Positions 10,117-19,600 of a DNA stretch of 64,000 bases are shown here, piece by piece. The position numbers and the translations under genes were made by a program. The stretch is from JAIQFV01 sp041494885 (lineage in GTDB: Bacteria; Acidobacteriota; Terriglobia; JAIQFV01). The notes under the pieces were generated by a model that had not been told where the DNA came from, ran no database searches, and was given only the letters and a program-made list of their open reading frames with translations. The DNA lies in the NCBI GenBank assembly GCA_041494885.1, contig JBGQBO010000018.1, positions 36,501 through 100,500 of the forward strand, in the 5' to 3' direction. Position 1 is the stretch's first letter. The number at the start of each line of letters is the position of its first letter.

Positions 10117-10186
10117 GGACAGTGGACAGAGGACAGTGTGCGGTGGGCAGAAGTGGGAAGTTAGAGCTCAGAAGTCAGAAGTCAGA
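10117..10186. repeat. Degenerate heptamer array (ten 7-bp units)
   Basis: Starting two bases after the polA stop codon, ten consecutive 7-bp units keep exact register: GGACAGT, GGACAGA, GGACAGT, GTGCGGT, GGGCAGA, AGTGGGA, AGTTAGA, GCTCAGA, AGTCAGA, AGTCAGA. The unit drifts along the array, but the core (C/T)AG at the end of each unit is mostly retained. It shares the 7-bp period with the arrays near 29.2 and 62.3 kb. It is non-coding and no function is known. Confidence 0.85.
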
Positions 10187-10401
10187 AAACTCTTATCGCG
10201 TAGGCCGAGCGCCTCTCGTGCTTAGAAACAGGCCACGATGCAATGTGGCCTCCTTTAGCTGAGAGCTTCCCTTCCAGCTTGAAAGCCGGTCACCTCGCAT
10301 GTACACCCCGATGGATCGGGGTATGCGCCACGCCTGCCCCTGCCGCAACGCTCTTCGCGGGATGCCTGGCGACAGGCAACGGGATCGCAAATTTCAAGAT
10401 T
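10187..10401. other. Intergenic region with two short hairpins
   Basis: A perfect stem ACCCCGAT/ATCGGGGT lies at about 10305-10322, and a TGCCTG/CAGGCA stem with a GCGA loop at 10363-10378. The region lies between the convergent polA and VWA genes. The second hairpin could help end transcription from either side, but there is no T-tract, so it is not called as an intrinsic terminator. Confidence 0.45.
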
Positions 10402-11388
10402 TCAATCTTGCGGGGAACTTGAGTGCGGCTCTGCCGTAATGCCTGGAATGATATAACCTTGACGAGCCCGGACCTTGAGCCCCTTGGGTTGGAGCTTCAC
10501 CTTGATCCTGCGATAACGGTTGTCCGCCGCGGGGTTGGAAGGAGAGTAGCCCAAGGTATACTGGGTCCCCAGGTCCCTTGAAATCTGCCCGGCCGCGGCC
10601 TGCAGTGCCTTGTCAGACCGGGGGAAGAAGACACCCGCCCCGGACTGCTGGGCAAGGCGTTCAAACACCACGCGGGGATTGTCGATGAACCTGCCCGGAG
10701 CCAACAGGAGTCTCGCGCCTCCCTTCAGGATGACCTCCTCTTCTCTCTTACTGAAATACCCGATCGCGTAGACTTGTACGAGTGATTCCTGTACGGCGTG
10801 GATGACTTCGTCAAGGGTGTGTTCGCTGTGCTCGTCGGCGCCGTCGCTGATGATGACAAGGGCCTGCCTTCCATTCTTTGCATGCTTCGAACGCTCCAGG
10901 GCCATCAGGATGGCATCGTAGAGACTCGTCCCGTTCCCCACCGTCGTCCGAGCGATCCGGCGTTTCACGGATTCATGGTCCTGGGTGAATTCAGCTGAGA
11001 CCTCAACTTGGTCGTCGAAGGGGATGTACATGACCTCAGTTGCACTGTGGGCGGAATCCACCAACAACTCCGCGGCTGCCTTGGCGCGCTCCAGTTTTTC
11101 TCCCTCGATCATGCTAATACTCCGGTCGAGCAGGATGCCCAAACTGACCGGCTGCTCTTCGCTCGAAAAAAAAGTAACGTTTTGGGGGATGTCATCCTCA
11201 AAGAGCGTGAAGTCCTTAGCGCTTAAGTCACGGACTTCGTGTCCTTTGGCGTCGGTCACTCGGACGCCCACCGTCACCATCGAGACGTCGATGCGCAGTG
11301 TTGGCATCTGCTGAGCCGGGGTGGAAAATGACAGGATTCCAACGAACAATAGGCCCACCCAAAATGGCCCCCTGAAAGGCGCTTTCAT
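10402..11388 (-). CDS. Secreted VWFA-related acidobacterial-type protein
   Basis: A signal peptide (MKAPFRG plus hydrophobic core, ending near STPAQQ) is followed by a domain of the TIGR03436 kind. First comes a beta-rich segment in which a VRVTDAKGHEV stretch leads into DFTLFEDDIPQNVTFF. Then comes a von Willebrand A fold with a metal-ion site: DRSIS (DxSxS), GNGTSLYDA (Thr) and ISDGAD (Asp). The C-terminus has a short basic beta segment (YRRIKVKLQPKGLKVRARQGY). Such proteins are abundant in Acidobacteria and are presumed to mediate exported protein-protein interactions; the partner is unknown. ATG 11388 has GGAAG seven bases upstream. A TTG at 11409 with GAGGG close by is the alternative and would add seven residues. 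Confidence 0.85.
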   Translation of the reverse strand: MKAPFRGPFWVGLLFVGILSFSTPAQQMPTLRIDVSMVTVGVRVTDAKGHEVRDLSAKDFTLFEDDIPQNVTFFSSEEQPVSLGILLDRSISMIEGEKLERAKAAAELLVDSAHSATEVMYIPFDDQVEVSAEFTQDHESVKRRIARTTVGNGTSLYDAILMALERSKHAKNGRQALVIISDGADEHSEHTLDEVIHAVQESLVQVYAIGYFSKREEEVILKGGARLLLAPGRFIDNPRVVFERLAQQSGAGVFFPRSDKALQAAAGQISRDLGTQYTLGYSPSNPAADNRYRRIKVKLQPKGLKVRARQGYIIPGITAEPHSSSPQD

Positions 11389-11440
11389 CTTGAAGCTTCC
11401 AGACCTCAATTTTCCCTCGTCTAGTCCTCAAAAGCGATCA

Positions 11441-11462
11441 CCCTCCCGCCATGGCGGGAGGG
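11441..11462. repeat. Perfect GC-rich palindrome
   Basis: CCCTCCCGCC, AT, GGCGGGAGGG-type arms form an uninterrupted 22-bp palindrome between the TPR membrane protein gene and the VWA gene, both read on the minus strand. There is no T-run on either side, so attenuation or a protein site is as likely as termination. Confidence 0.6.
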
Positions 11463-11690
11463 GGTTAATTCAGATTGCCAAGGGCTTAATCTAGTACACT
11501 GGTTCAATAATACGCCAACATATTTCAGGGCCCATTTGGAAGGCGGGAGTTGGCTGCCGCTTCCACAGGGCGAAGTTTGCTTCGCGCGCATTCCCTCCGC
11601 ACAGCAAGTTACGCCGAACCAAAGCGCAAGCAAGCTTGTGCATTCCCAATGCGTTGCCGCTACGCCATCTTCCTGGCGATTCGCAATCCA

Positions 11691-13535
11691 TCACCTTGAT
11701 TGCCGCTCCATCAGTTGATTCAAATTCGCGCGTGCATTTGGAAAATTTGGGTTGATTTCGAGCAGCTTTTGGTATTCCTCGATGGCTTCGGGCGTTCTTT
11801 GCATCATCTGCAGGGCGTATCCCCGGTTGAATCGGGCCTCGGTATCGGAGGGGTCCTTTCGAATCAGCATGTCGAACTCTGCAATCGCGGCCTCGGGCTT
11901 GTTCAGCTTGAGATAAGCCAGCCCGAGGTTCCCACGAGCCATCCGATTTGGAGGATCAAGGTTCAGCGCCTTCTGAAAACTCTGAATGGCGTCCCCGGCG
12001 CGGTCTGTCTTTAGATACAGATTGCCGAGATTCACCAGAAGCGTGGCTGATTCTGCATGATCCGATGAAAGCTGAATGGATTTAGCCATCCGGTAATGCT
12101 GGAGGGCGAGATCGTATTGTTTCAGGGAATAGTATTGATTTCCCAATTCGAGGTGTACTTTGGTGCTCCTTGGGGACGTTTGAGCCGTTTGGTAATAGAT
12201 GCTGAAATCATCTTTCCAGTCCCGGTTTCGTGCCAGTGTGCGGGCCGTCAAACCCAGAATCAACAGGGCCACGCACGCATGGAAAACAGGGCGCCAGCCC
12301 GATTTGTCTGCGAGAGACGAGAACCGTGTCAGGACAAATCCTACAATCATACACAAACCCAGGCCAGGCAGGTAAAGCAGGCGATCGGCTCGTATCGTTC
12401 CGATGGGAACAAACAAATTGCTGACAATGGAGTAAGTAATCAAGAAGAAGGCCAGGCCGAAAAACACCTCACGAAGACGCTTGTAACTCCAGAACAGGAT
12501 AACGACGAGCAGCCCCATGCCAACGAGAACCATCAGGGATGAGGGGGAATTCCATTCCTTTAACAGCGGGATCTGATCATAAGAGTAATCCGCCGAGAAC
12601 GTGCGGGGATAGAAAAAAAGGGCGAGATTCTGGAAGAGAATCTTCAGGCCAGTCAAAATTCGCGAGAGGATTGAGACATGCGCCAACGGATTGAGATAGA
12701 AACCCACTTGCATGGGCGCCAAACCTTTCAAGACCACCACACGAACGATGAGAAAGGTGGCGGTCACCAGTGCAAACCCCGCATAGGCTTTCCACAATCC
12801 ATCCGTGACTATGCCGGACAACACCTTTCCATTTCGTTGACGTTCGTAAAGCCAGTCAGTCAGGAAGGCGACACCGAGAAAGGTGACGGCGTTTTCCTTT
12901 GAAAGAAGGCCAAGAAAATAAAAGCCCATCGAGAGCCACAAGTATTTTCCTGAGGGTTGCTCACTGGAGCGCAACCGCAGAAAAAAGAACCACGCGGCAA
13001 TAAAGAACAGCATGGCCAGGGCGTCCGGTCTGCCGTTGATGTAGGTGATGGCTTCGGTTTGGATCGGATGGACGGCAAAGACCAAGGCAGAGAAAAGGGC
13101 GATCTTTGGAGATGATGTGATCAAGAGCCGGAGGCAACGGAATATCATCAAGGTGATCAAGACATGGAGGAGCCGGTTCACCAGGTGAAACCCATCATAA
13201 TGCAAGCCAGTTATCCAAGAATTGATCGCGTAGCTGAGCACGGTGACGGGGCGGTACAGACCGGTGGACACTTCCGAGGTCGCATCGCCGGGGCGGCAAA
13301 AAATATCGAGGAAACGGGTGCTGTCAGTCACCAGCGGATTCGAAAGAATGCGGGCATGATCGTCCACCACAAACTGGTGGCCCCAGCTGTTGAGGTCGCA
13401 CAGGAGCGCCGCGAGGATCAAGAGCCATTCTGGCTTAAAGAGGCGATCAGTAAAGGCGGGAAGTGAAGAACTCTTCTCAGATTTTTTAACTCGGGATCTC
13501 TTTGCCATGCTTTCAAGGTGGCCAGCCTTCGACAT
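11691..13535 (-). CDS. TMTC-like polytopic membrane protein with C-terminal TPR repeats
   Basis: The protein is 614 aa, or 605 if the second Met is used. The N-terminal two thirds carry about ten hydrophobic helices. A short acidic motif FVVDDHARIL (about residues 55-64) sits in the first periplasmic loop, the arrangement found in TMTC/GT-C superfamily membrane proteins. From about residue 455 to the end there are four to five tetratricopeptide repeats (for example VLVNLGNLYLKTDRAGDAIQ and GNLGLAYLKLNKPEAAIAEF). Eukaryotic TMTC proteins are O-mannosyltransferases; bacterial homologues are common in Acidobacteria and Planctomycetes and mostly uncharacterised. It is convergent with nothing and probably monocistronic. 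Substrate and activity are unknown; a sugar transferase is a reasonable guess. Confidence 0.8.
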   Translation of the reverse strand: MSKAGHLESMAKRSRVKKSEKSSSLPAFTDRLFKPEWLLILAALLCDLNSWGHQFVVDDHARILSNPLVTDSTRFLDIFCRPGDATSEVSTGLYRPVTVLSYAINSWITGLHYDGFHLVNRLLHVLITLMIFRCLRLLITSSPKIALFSALVFAVHPIQTEAITYINGRPDALAMLFFIAAWFFFLRLRSSEQPSGKYLWLSMGFYFLGLLSKENAVTFLGVAFLTDWLYERQRNGKVLSGIVTDGLWKAYAGFALVTATFLIVRVVVLKGLAPMQVGFYLNPLAHVSILSRILTGLKILFQNLALFFYPRTFSADYSYDQIPLLKEWNSPSSLMVLVGMGLLVVILFWSYKRLREVFFGLAFFLITYSIVSNLFVPIGTIRADRLLYLPGLGLCMIVGFVLTRFSSLADKSGWRPVFHACVALLILGLTARTLARNRDWKDDFSIYYQTAQTSPRSTKVHLELGNQYYSLKQYDLALQHYRMAKSIQLSSDHAESATLLVNLGNLYLKTDRAGDAIQSFQKALNLDPPNRMARGNLGLAYLKLNKPEAAIAEFDMLIRKDPSDTEARFNRGYALQMMQRTPEAIEEYQKLLEINPNFPNARANLNQLMERQSR

Positions 13536-13665
13536 TCGTCACACGGAGTCGCTCGGTTCTGGCCACAGACACCCGATCGACCTGACAGTGGACGCCTCAC
13601 CTGGAACGCCGGGGATACGACACTCTGTCCATGAGTGGCTGTCGACAGGTCCTATCCTTCCGGGA

Positions 13666-14535
13666 TCACAAATCCACGAGGTCGTTGTATAGCTCGGGAC
13701 GACGGTCGCGATAGAACTGCCAGGTTGAGCGGACTTCCTGAATCTTGTCGAGATTCAGATCCGCCACCAGCAACTCGTCCTTGTCGCGAGAGGCTTCGGC
13801 AATTATTTGTCCCCGGGGGTCACAGAAATAGGACGTTCCGTAAAACTCGCCGATGCGCCAGGGGTCTTCAAACCCGACCCGGTTGATGGCGCCGATGAAA
13901 TAACCGTTGGCGACGGCGTGAGCCGGTTGCTCGAGCTTCCACAGGTACTCACTGAGTCCGGCGACGGTGGCGGAAGGGTTGAACACGATCTCTGCGCCGT
14001 GGAGCCCGAGGGCGCGTGCCCCCTCGGGAAAATGGCGATCGTAGCAAATATACACTCCGATCCTGGCGAACCCCAGATCAAACACCGGATATCCGAGATT
14101 GCCCGGCCGGAAATAGAACTTTTCCCAAAAGCCGGGCGCCACATGAGGGATGTGGGTCTTTCGGTATTTCCCCAGATACTTCCCCGTTCCGTCAATGATG
14201 GCTGCGGTATTGTAATAAAGGCCTTCCATTTCCAATTCGTAAATAGGAACAATAATTGCCATTCCGTACTTGCGGGCCTGTTCTTGCATCAGGCTGATGG
14301 TGGGACCCTCAGGAATCTTCTCCGCCGCCTTGTACCAGTGCTCCTTCTGTTCCGCGCAAAAGTACGGGCCGTTGAAGATTTCCTGGAGGCAAAGAATCTG
14401 CACATTCTTCTTTCCCGCCTCCTCGATCATTTTCAGATGCTTGGCGATCATTCCGTCTTTGATTTCCTGGATGGGCCGGTCGGGAGGGACCGCGTTGGAG
14501 GCTTGGATCAAACCACAGCGGACATTACGAGGCAT
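13666..14535 (-). CDS. Carbon-nitrogen hydrolase, beta-ureidopropionase-like
   Basis: This 289-aa nitrilase-superfamily enzyme shows the Glu-Lys-Cys triad in LQEIFNG, KYRKTHIP and VYICYDRHFPE. The segments FWEKFYFRPGN and YGTSYFCDP are characteristic of N-carbamoyl-beta-alanine amidohydrolases, which perform the last step of reductive pyrimidine breakdown, releasing beta-alanine, CO2 and ammonia. Beta-alanine is also the substrate of PanC, encoded about 19 kb away, which is a metabolic rather than an operon link. The ATG at 14535 was chosen because GGAG precedes it by nine bases; upstream in-frame starts add an unlikely N-terminus. The dihydropyrimidinase partner is not in the window, so another amide substrate cannot be ruled out. 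Confidence 0.85.
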   Translation of the reverse strand: MPRNVRCGLIQASNAVPPDRPIQEIKDGMIAKHLKMIEEAGKKNVQILCLQEIFNGPYFCAEQKEHWYKAAEKIPEGPTISLMQEQARKYGMAIIVPIYELEMEGLYYNTAAIIDGTGKYLGKYRKTHIPHVAPGFWEKFYFRPGNLGYPVFDLGFARIGVYICYDRHFPEGARALGLHGAEIVFNPSATVAGLSEYLWKLEQPAHAVANGYFIGAINRVGFEDPWRIGEFYGTSYFCDPRGQIIAEASRDKDELLVADLNLDKIQEVRSTWQFYRDRRPELYNDLVDL

Positions 14536-14884
14536 GGAGAGGCTCCTTGATGGTGTTGGTTGGTGGCGCAGCATCCCCGTGCATGTTTTTCAGGGACGGG
14601 CAATCTCGGACGGCCGCGCCAACGATCAGGCCGCGCGCTCAGGGCGTGTTTCGCTTACCTGGGTTTTTATAGTATAATTGGGCAGGGCGTGCAATCAAGC
14701 TAAAAGAACCCTAGGCCTTCCGTGACGCTTGAATTGTCACTCCCCCGTTTCATCTGAGCAACTGCAAGTTGGGGTTGATGTTCAACCCATCCAGCCTGGG
14801 AGGCGGGAGGCTCGCATCGGCCTCTTCATCAGGCTCTTCACCTGATTCATGATTTCAAATCGAATTCTTTAACTGGATAAACCC
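14536..14884. other. Divergent intergenic region between the amidohydrolase and purM
   Basis: This 349-bp region separates two divergently transcribed genes. It carries a promoter-like pair for the minus-strand gene, listed separately. On the plus side no clear sigma-70 promoter was seen ahead of purM, and no purine riboswitch core was recognised. Confidence 0.5.
14671..14698 (-). promoter_or_regulatory. Candidate sigma-70 promoter for the amidohydrolase gene
   Basis: Reading the minus strand, TTGATT (complement of 14693-14698) is followed after 16 bases by TATACT (complement of 14671-14676). It lies about 135 bp before the chosen start codon. This is a match by eye only. Confidence 0.4.
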
Positions 14885-15925
14885 GTGGAGACTGTATTGA
14901 ATTACAAATCGGCCGGGGTAGATCTTGAAGCGGCGCGCGAAGCGAAGAATCACATCAAGCGCCTGGCCCAGAAAACCTTTACCAAGGGTGTCATCAGCGA
15001 GATTGGTAGCTTTGGGGGGTTATTCTCTCTGGCCGGCGAGATTAAAAAGATCGAAGACCCCGTTTTGGTGTCTTCGGCTGATGGGGTGGGGACCAAACTC
15101 AAAGTTGCCTTCGCCATGGGCATTCATAACACCGTGGGGCAGGACCTCGTCAACCACTGTGTCAATGATATTCTGGTGCATGGGGCACAACCCCTTTTTT
15201 TCCTGGACTATATCGCCTCAGGGCGGTTGAGGCCTCCGGTGGTGGCCCAGGTCGTGGACGGCATCGCAGTGGCCTGCAAGGCCAACGCCTGCGCATTGAT
15301 CGGTGGAGAGACAGCCGAAATGCCCGATTTTTATCCCCCCGATGAATACGATCTGGCGGGCTTTATTGTGGGCATCGTCAGTCGCAAGAAATTAATTGAT
15401 GGCAGCAGTATCAAGGCAGGTGATGTGCTTTTGGGTCTGCCTTCCTCGGGATTACACACCAACGGATATTCCCTGGCCCGCAAGATCTTTTTCGAGCATG
15501 CCAAATTGAAGGCGAGTTCTTCAATTCGAGGGCTTGAAGACACCATTGGCGAGACGCTTTTGGAGCCCCACCGAAGCTACTTGAAGGTGTTGAGAGGATT
15601 GAACGACCGGGGGGTGGTCAGCGGGTTGGCACATATCACGGGGGGAGGATTGACCCACAATATTCCGCGCATCCTGCCGCGCAACTGTCAGGCTCAAATC
15701 AATGTCGCCACGTGGCCTGTCCCGCCGATATTCGACGTGCTCAAGCGGCTGGGAAACCTTGAATTCAACGAGTTATATCGCACCTTTAACATGGGAATCG
15801 GGATGGTCGTTATCATCGACGAGTCCAAGGTGGCCACCGCGGTCAGTCACTTTAAGAAAGTCAGAGAAAAGTTTTATGTAATTGGAAAGATCATTCGTGG
15901 CGATAAGAAAGTAGTGTATGTCTAG
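14885..15925 (+). CDS. purM: Phosphoribosylformylglycinamidine cyclo-ligase
   Basis: This 346-aa PurM/AIR synthetase catalyses the ATP-dependent ring closure of FGAM to AIR, the fifth step of de novo purine synthesis. It starts with the family's N-terminal YKSAGVDLEAA, then has SSADGVGTKLKVAF (ATP and substrate site), the dimer-interface region NDILVHGAQPLFFLDY, GGETAEMPDFY, and the C-terminal HITGGGLTHNIPRILP. Length is typical (about 340-350 aa). The start is a GTG. purN follows 35 bp downstream on the same strand, so the pair is probably one transcription unit, although PurN acts two steps earlier. Confidence 0.97.
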   Translation: METVLNYKSAGVDLEAAREAKNHIKRLAQKTFTKGVISEIGSFGGLFSLAGEIKKIEDPVLVSSADGVGTKLKVAFAMGIHNTVGQDLVNHCVNDILVHGAQPLFFLDYIASGRLRPPVVAQVVDGIAVACKANACALIGGETAEMPDFYPPDEYDLAGFIVGIVSRKKLIDGSSIKAGDVLLGLPSSGLHTNGYSLARKIFFEHAKLKASSSIRGLEDTIGETLLEPHRSYLKVLRGLNDRGVVSGLAHITGGGLTHNIPRILPRNCQAQINVATWPVPPIFDVLKRLGNLEFNELYRTFNMGIGMVVIIDESKVATAVSHFKKVREKFYVIGKIIRGDKKVVYV

Positions 15926-15960
15926 CCCCGGGCTTTGGGGGGCCGGATGGAATCTGCCCG

Positions 15961-16587
15961 ATGCCAAAGAAAAAACTCGGAATCCTGTTATCGGGGCGTG
16001 GTTCGAATTTTGAAGCCATCGCAGACAATGTTGAAAAGGGGGTGTTGGACGCCGAAATTGCGATTGTCATTTCGAATGTCGCCGACGCGCGCGGGCTGGA
16101 GATGGCGCGACGGAGGAACCTGAATACATGTTTTGTGGATCCCCGCGGGAAGTCCCGTGACGTTTATGACCGCGAAGTCGTTGCCCTCCTGGACAAGAAC
16201 AAGGTGGACCTCATCTGCCTTGCAGGTTACATGCGGATCTTGAGTTCTTTTTTCGTTCAACAGTTCCCCTGCCGCATCTTGAATATCCATCCCGCACTGC
16301 TGCCGGCCTTCAAAGGGCTTGACGCCCAGAGGCAGGCATTGGAATTCGGCGTCAAGGTCACTGGATGCACGGTGCATTTCGTCGACGAAGGAGTTGACTC
16401 GGGACCAATTATTCTTCAATCGTCCGTGCCGGTGGGGGAGGACGATACCGAGGCGTCTCTCTCCCAGCGCATCCTTGGAGAGGAACATCGCCTCTACTCC
16501 CAAGCGATCAAGCTGGTTTTGGAGGGACGTTTCAAGGTCGAAGGGCGATGCGTCCGCATCCAGACCCCTATGGTGAATGCAAATTAA
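15961..16587 (+). CDS. purN: Phosphoribosylglycinamide formyltransferase (folate-dependent)
   Basis: This 208-aa PurN transfers a formyl group from 10-formyl-tetrahydrofolate to GAR. Visible family features are the N-terminal LLSGRGSNFEAI phosphate-binding loop, the catalytic Asn108 and His110 in LNIHPALLPAF, and Asp146 in DEGVDSGPI. It lies directly downstream of purM, and its 3' end runs close to the next plus-strand gene. Length and motif spacing are normal. Confidence 0.97.
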   Translation: MPKKKLGILLSGRGSNFEAIADNVEKGVLDAEIAIVISNVADARGLEMARRRNLNTCFVDPRGKSRDVYDREVVALLDKNKVDLICLAGYMRILSSFFVQQFPCRILNIHPALLPAFKGLDAQRQALEFGVKVTGCTVHFVDEGVDSGPIILQSSVPVGEDDTEASLSQRILGEEHRLYSQAIKLVLEGRFKVEGRCVRIQTPMVNAN

Positions 16588-16681
16588 GAATCTCCTTATA
16601 AATGCAATGAGTTGGCGTAAGATTTTTCCTTTAAAGAGTGGGATTTTATCCGTCGAATGGAGTGAGGGTTGTAGTGTCTTT

Positions 16682-19600
16682 ATGCGAACCGTTCTAAAGG
16701 GGTGTTGGCTTGTCATGGCGTCACTGTTGTGGCTTGTGGCAGTGTCCACAAGTCTGGAGGCACAGTCTGCTCTGAATCTCCCTCGCTTGGTCGAACAGGG
16801 CGGCCGGTTTACAGGGATTGCCGTAGCCAATCCCAGCAATCACTCCGCAAGCATCCGGCTCCAGCTTTACGATGAAGCGGGTAATCCCGTTGGACTCCCG
16901 GCGAAGGGGGCGATCTCAAAATTGGGCCCGGGCGCCCAAATGGCTCAGTTCGATAATCAACTCTTCCCCATTCAATCGGGCTTTCACGGTTGGGCTCAGA
17001 TTATTTCCGATGACAATTTGAATTTGCGCGGTTTTTACCTTGTCGGAGACGAGGCCGTGACCGTGCTCGACGGGACGAATGGGGCCCAGGCGTATCGCGA
17101 ACAGATCCTGCCGTTCCTGGTAAACGATGCCAATACGGATACTGAAATCAATATTGTTAACCCCAGCGATCAGGTCGCTCTGGTCAGCTTACGAACCTAT
17201 GCGTTTGATGGCACCATCTCTCAGTTTGGCGTGACCGGCCTGACCTTGCCGCCCCATGCCGTGTTCCGGAAGAATACCAAGGAGCTTTTCAGTTTCCGGA
17301 ATTACCCGGATGGATCCTATTTTTCGATCTCGTCGAACGTGCCCCTGCTGGGGATGGAATTGGTGGAGAACCACGCTGAACCGGCCCTGGCGTGCTTGAA
17401 TGGCGTGAACGTGAACGCCGCAACCCGCGTCATTAATTTTCCGCACGCCGTTCTGGGTGGGGATTATTTCTCAATTCTCGGGGTCATCAATCTGTTGGAT
17501 ATCCCTCAGACGGTGAGCATTTCGTTGTATCAGCAGGACGGAGTGCTGGTGAACACCGGCTCCGTCCCCAACCCCATTTCGGTCACCCTGAAGCCGAAGG
17601 CCTCTCTCCGAAAGTCATTGGTCGACCTGTTTGGCTTGGGCTCTTCGCTGAGCTCGGTAATGGGCGCCTGGGTGAGCGTGGAAGCGAACTTCGGCCCGAT
17701 CAGTGGCTTTGTGGCATACGGAAATTTTTCAAATCCCACCCTCGCGGCTGTGGTGCCGCAGGTGCGTGCGTTAGACGAAATGGTTTTTTCACATCTCGCC
17801 CCACAATCCCTCGGTTTCTTCACCGGCGTGGCGTTGCTGAATGTGAATCCAGTCGCCGCCTCAGTCCGGTTGACCGCAGTGGACAGGAATGGCGTGACAA
17901 CCGCCGTCCGTGATCTTCGTTTGGATCCCAATCAGAAGATCGCTCAAACAGTGGGCGACCTGCTTCCCGAAGCCAGGGACCAGGTGGGCGGGTCGCTGGT
18001 CGTTACCTCGGATCAGCCGCTCTATGCGGTGGAACTGTTTGGATCAACAAATTTCAGTGTCCTGGCCAATGTACCCCCCGACGATATTTCCACCGCCTAT
18101 ATCCCGCTGGATCTGGGCAAGTTCGTGATGAGTGGAAAACTGACTCAGGAAAACGGGGCTCCCCTGGTCGGGGCGACCGTTCAACTCAGCGGTTCGGTCC
18201 AGGGAACAGCGGTCACCACCGATGATCAGGGTGAATACGTCTTCCTTAACGTTCCCAGTGGAAACTATGCGGTGGAGCCGACCCTCAAGAACTTCGATTT
18301 TGCCCCGACGGCTCTTTCGGTCGTCATCAATAACTCCAATGTCGGAGATGTGGACTTCCAGGGCAAACGCCTTCCCGTCCTTGCGGTCACTTCCGTTTCC
18401 CCACCCAACGGGCCGGTCGGTTCTCCGGTAACGTTGCGGGGGACCGGATTCAGTTTGAATGCTGCTGAAAATACCGTTCACTTCTTCGGGACGTTTGGCT
18501 CCGCCACTGTTTTGAAGAATCCTCCACCCGCCGACGATGCGATTACGGTCCTTGTCCCGGGCTCAGCGAAAACCGGCGGAGTCGTGGTGAGCGTTGGCAG
18601 CAATGTGAGCAATTCGGTTCAGTTCAGTGTGACGGAGGCCAACTCCACGTCCGTGCCACTCCCTGCCTCTGTCCCCTCGTCAGTGGCGATCAGCGGTTTG
18701 GGAAACCTCGCGCTGGTCGGGAATAGCGAACAGGGAACAGTGAGCCTTGTTTCATTAACGCCCAACCCCTCACTGGTCCAAGACCTTTTATTCGCGGCGG
18801 GAAGCAATTCAGGAATGCTGGCTGTGGCGACCGATGATGACGGGACGGGAGGAGGAACCTCCCGGGATGACGATATCGGATTCTTCAATATTGAATTGCT
18901 CGCCTTCAAAGCGCTGCAGGCCAAGGTGGCGAAGCTTCACGCGAAGATCGAACGGGCGGGCGCGGAACAACCCCGGGCTGCCCTGCTGACCTCCTCGGAC
19001 GTCAATATTATTCATCTCCCCAAAGGCAGTGAGCCGGTATCGCTGGCCTTTGAACCCTTCGGGCGATTTGCCATGACCGCGAACCGGGGAACGGACAGCG
19101 TCTCGTTTGTGGAGTTTCTGGGGAAGGCTAATCCTGTGCTTCGCGGCAGCTTGACCTTGCCGGCGGGTAGCAGACCGGTGTCGGTCTCAGTGGCGGCCAA
19201 TGGCACTCGGGCCCTGGTGGCTAATTCGGGTACCAACTCTGTTTCCGTCATCGAGTTTGCACCGACCCCCGGAGGATTTCTGACAGGCAACCTGCAGCCG
19301 GTTATCACCCGGAATTTTCTTCTGAATTCGAGTCCAAACAGTGTGGCCATCAATCTGGATGCCGCACGGGGCGTGACCGCCAATGCAGACAATACAGCAT
19401 CCATTTTAGATTTGGATGGCCCGGCGGACGATTCCGCGATTACCACGTTTGCACTCCCCAAATTCTCGCCCGGCATTCCGTCGGCAGTGAGTGTGGCCCT
19501 GGCGCCCAATGGAAGTTATGCCATCGTGACCAGTCGTGATCCCGCCGGAAATGCGTACCTGAGTATCCTTTCGCTGGAGGGCATTCCTGAAGTGGCTTAT

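Noticed and set aside
10117..10186. CRISPR-like array
   Set aside because: The units are 7 bp with no spacers and drift in sequence; no cas genes are present.
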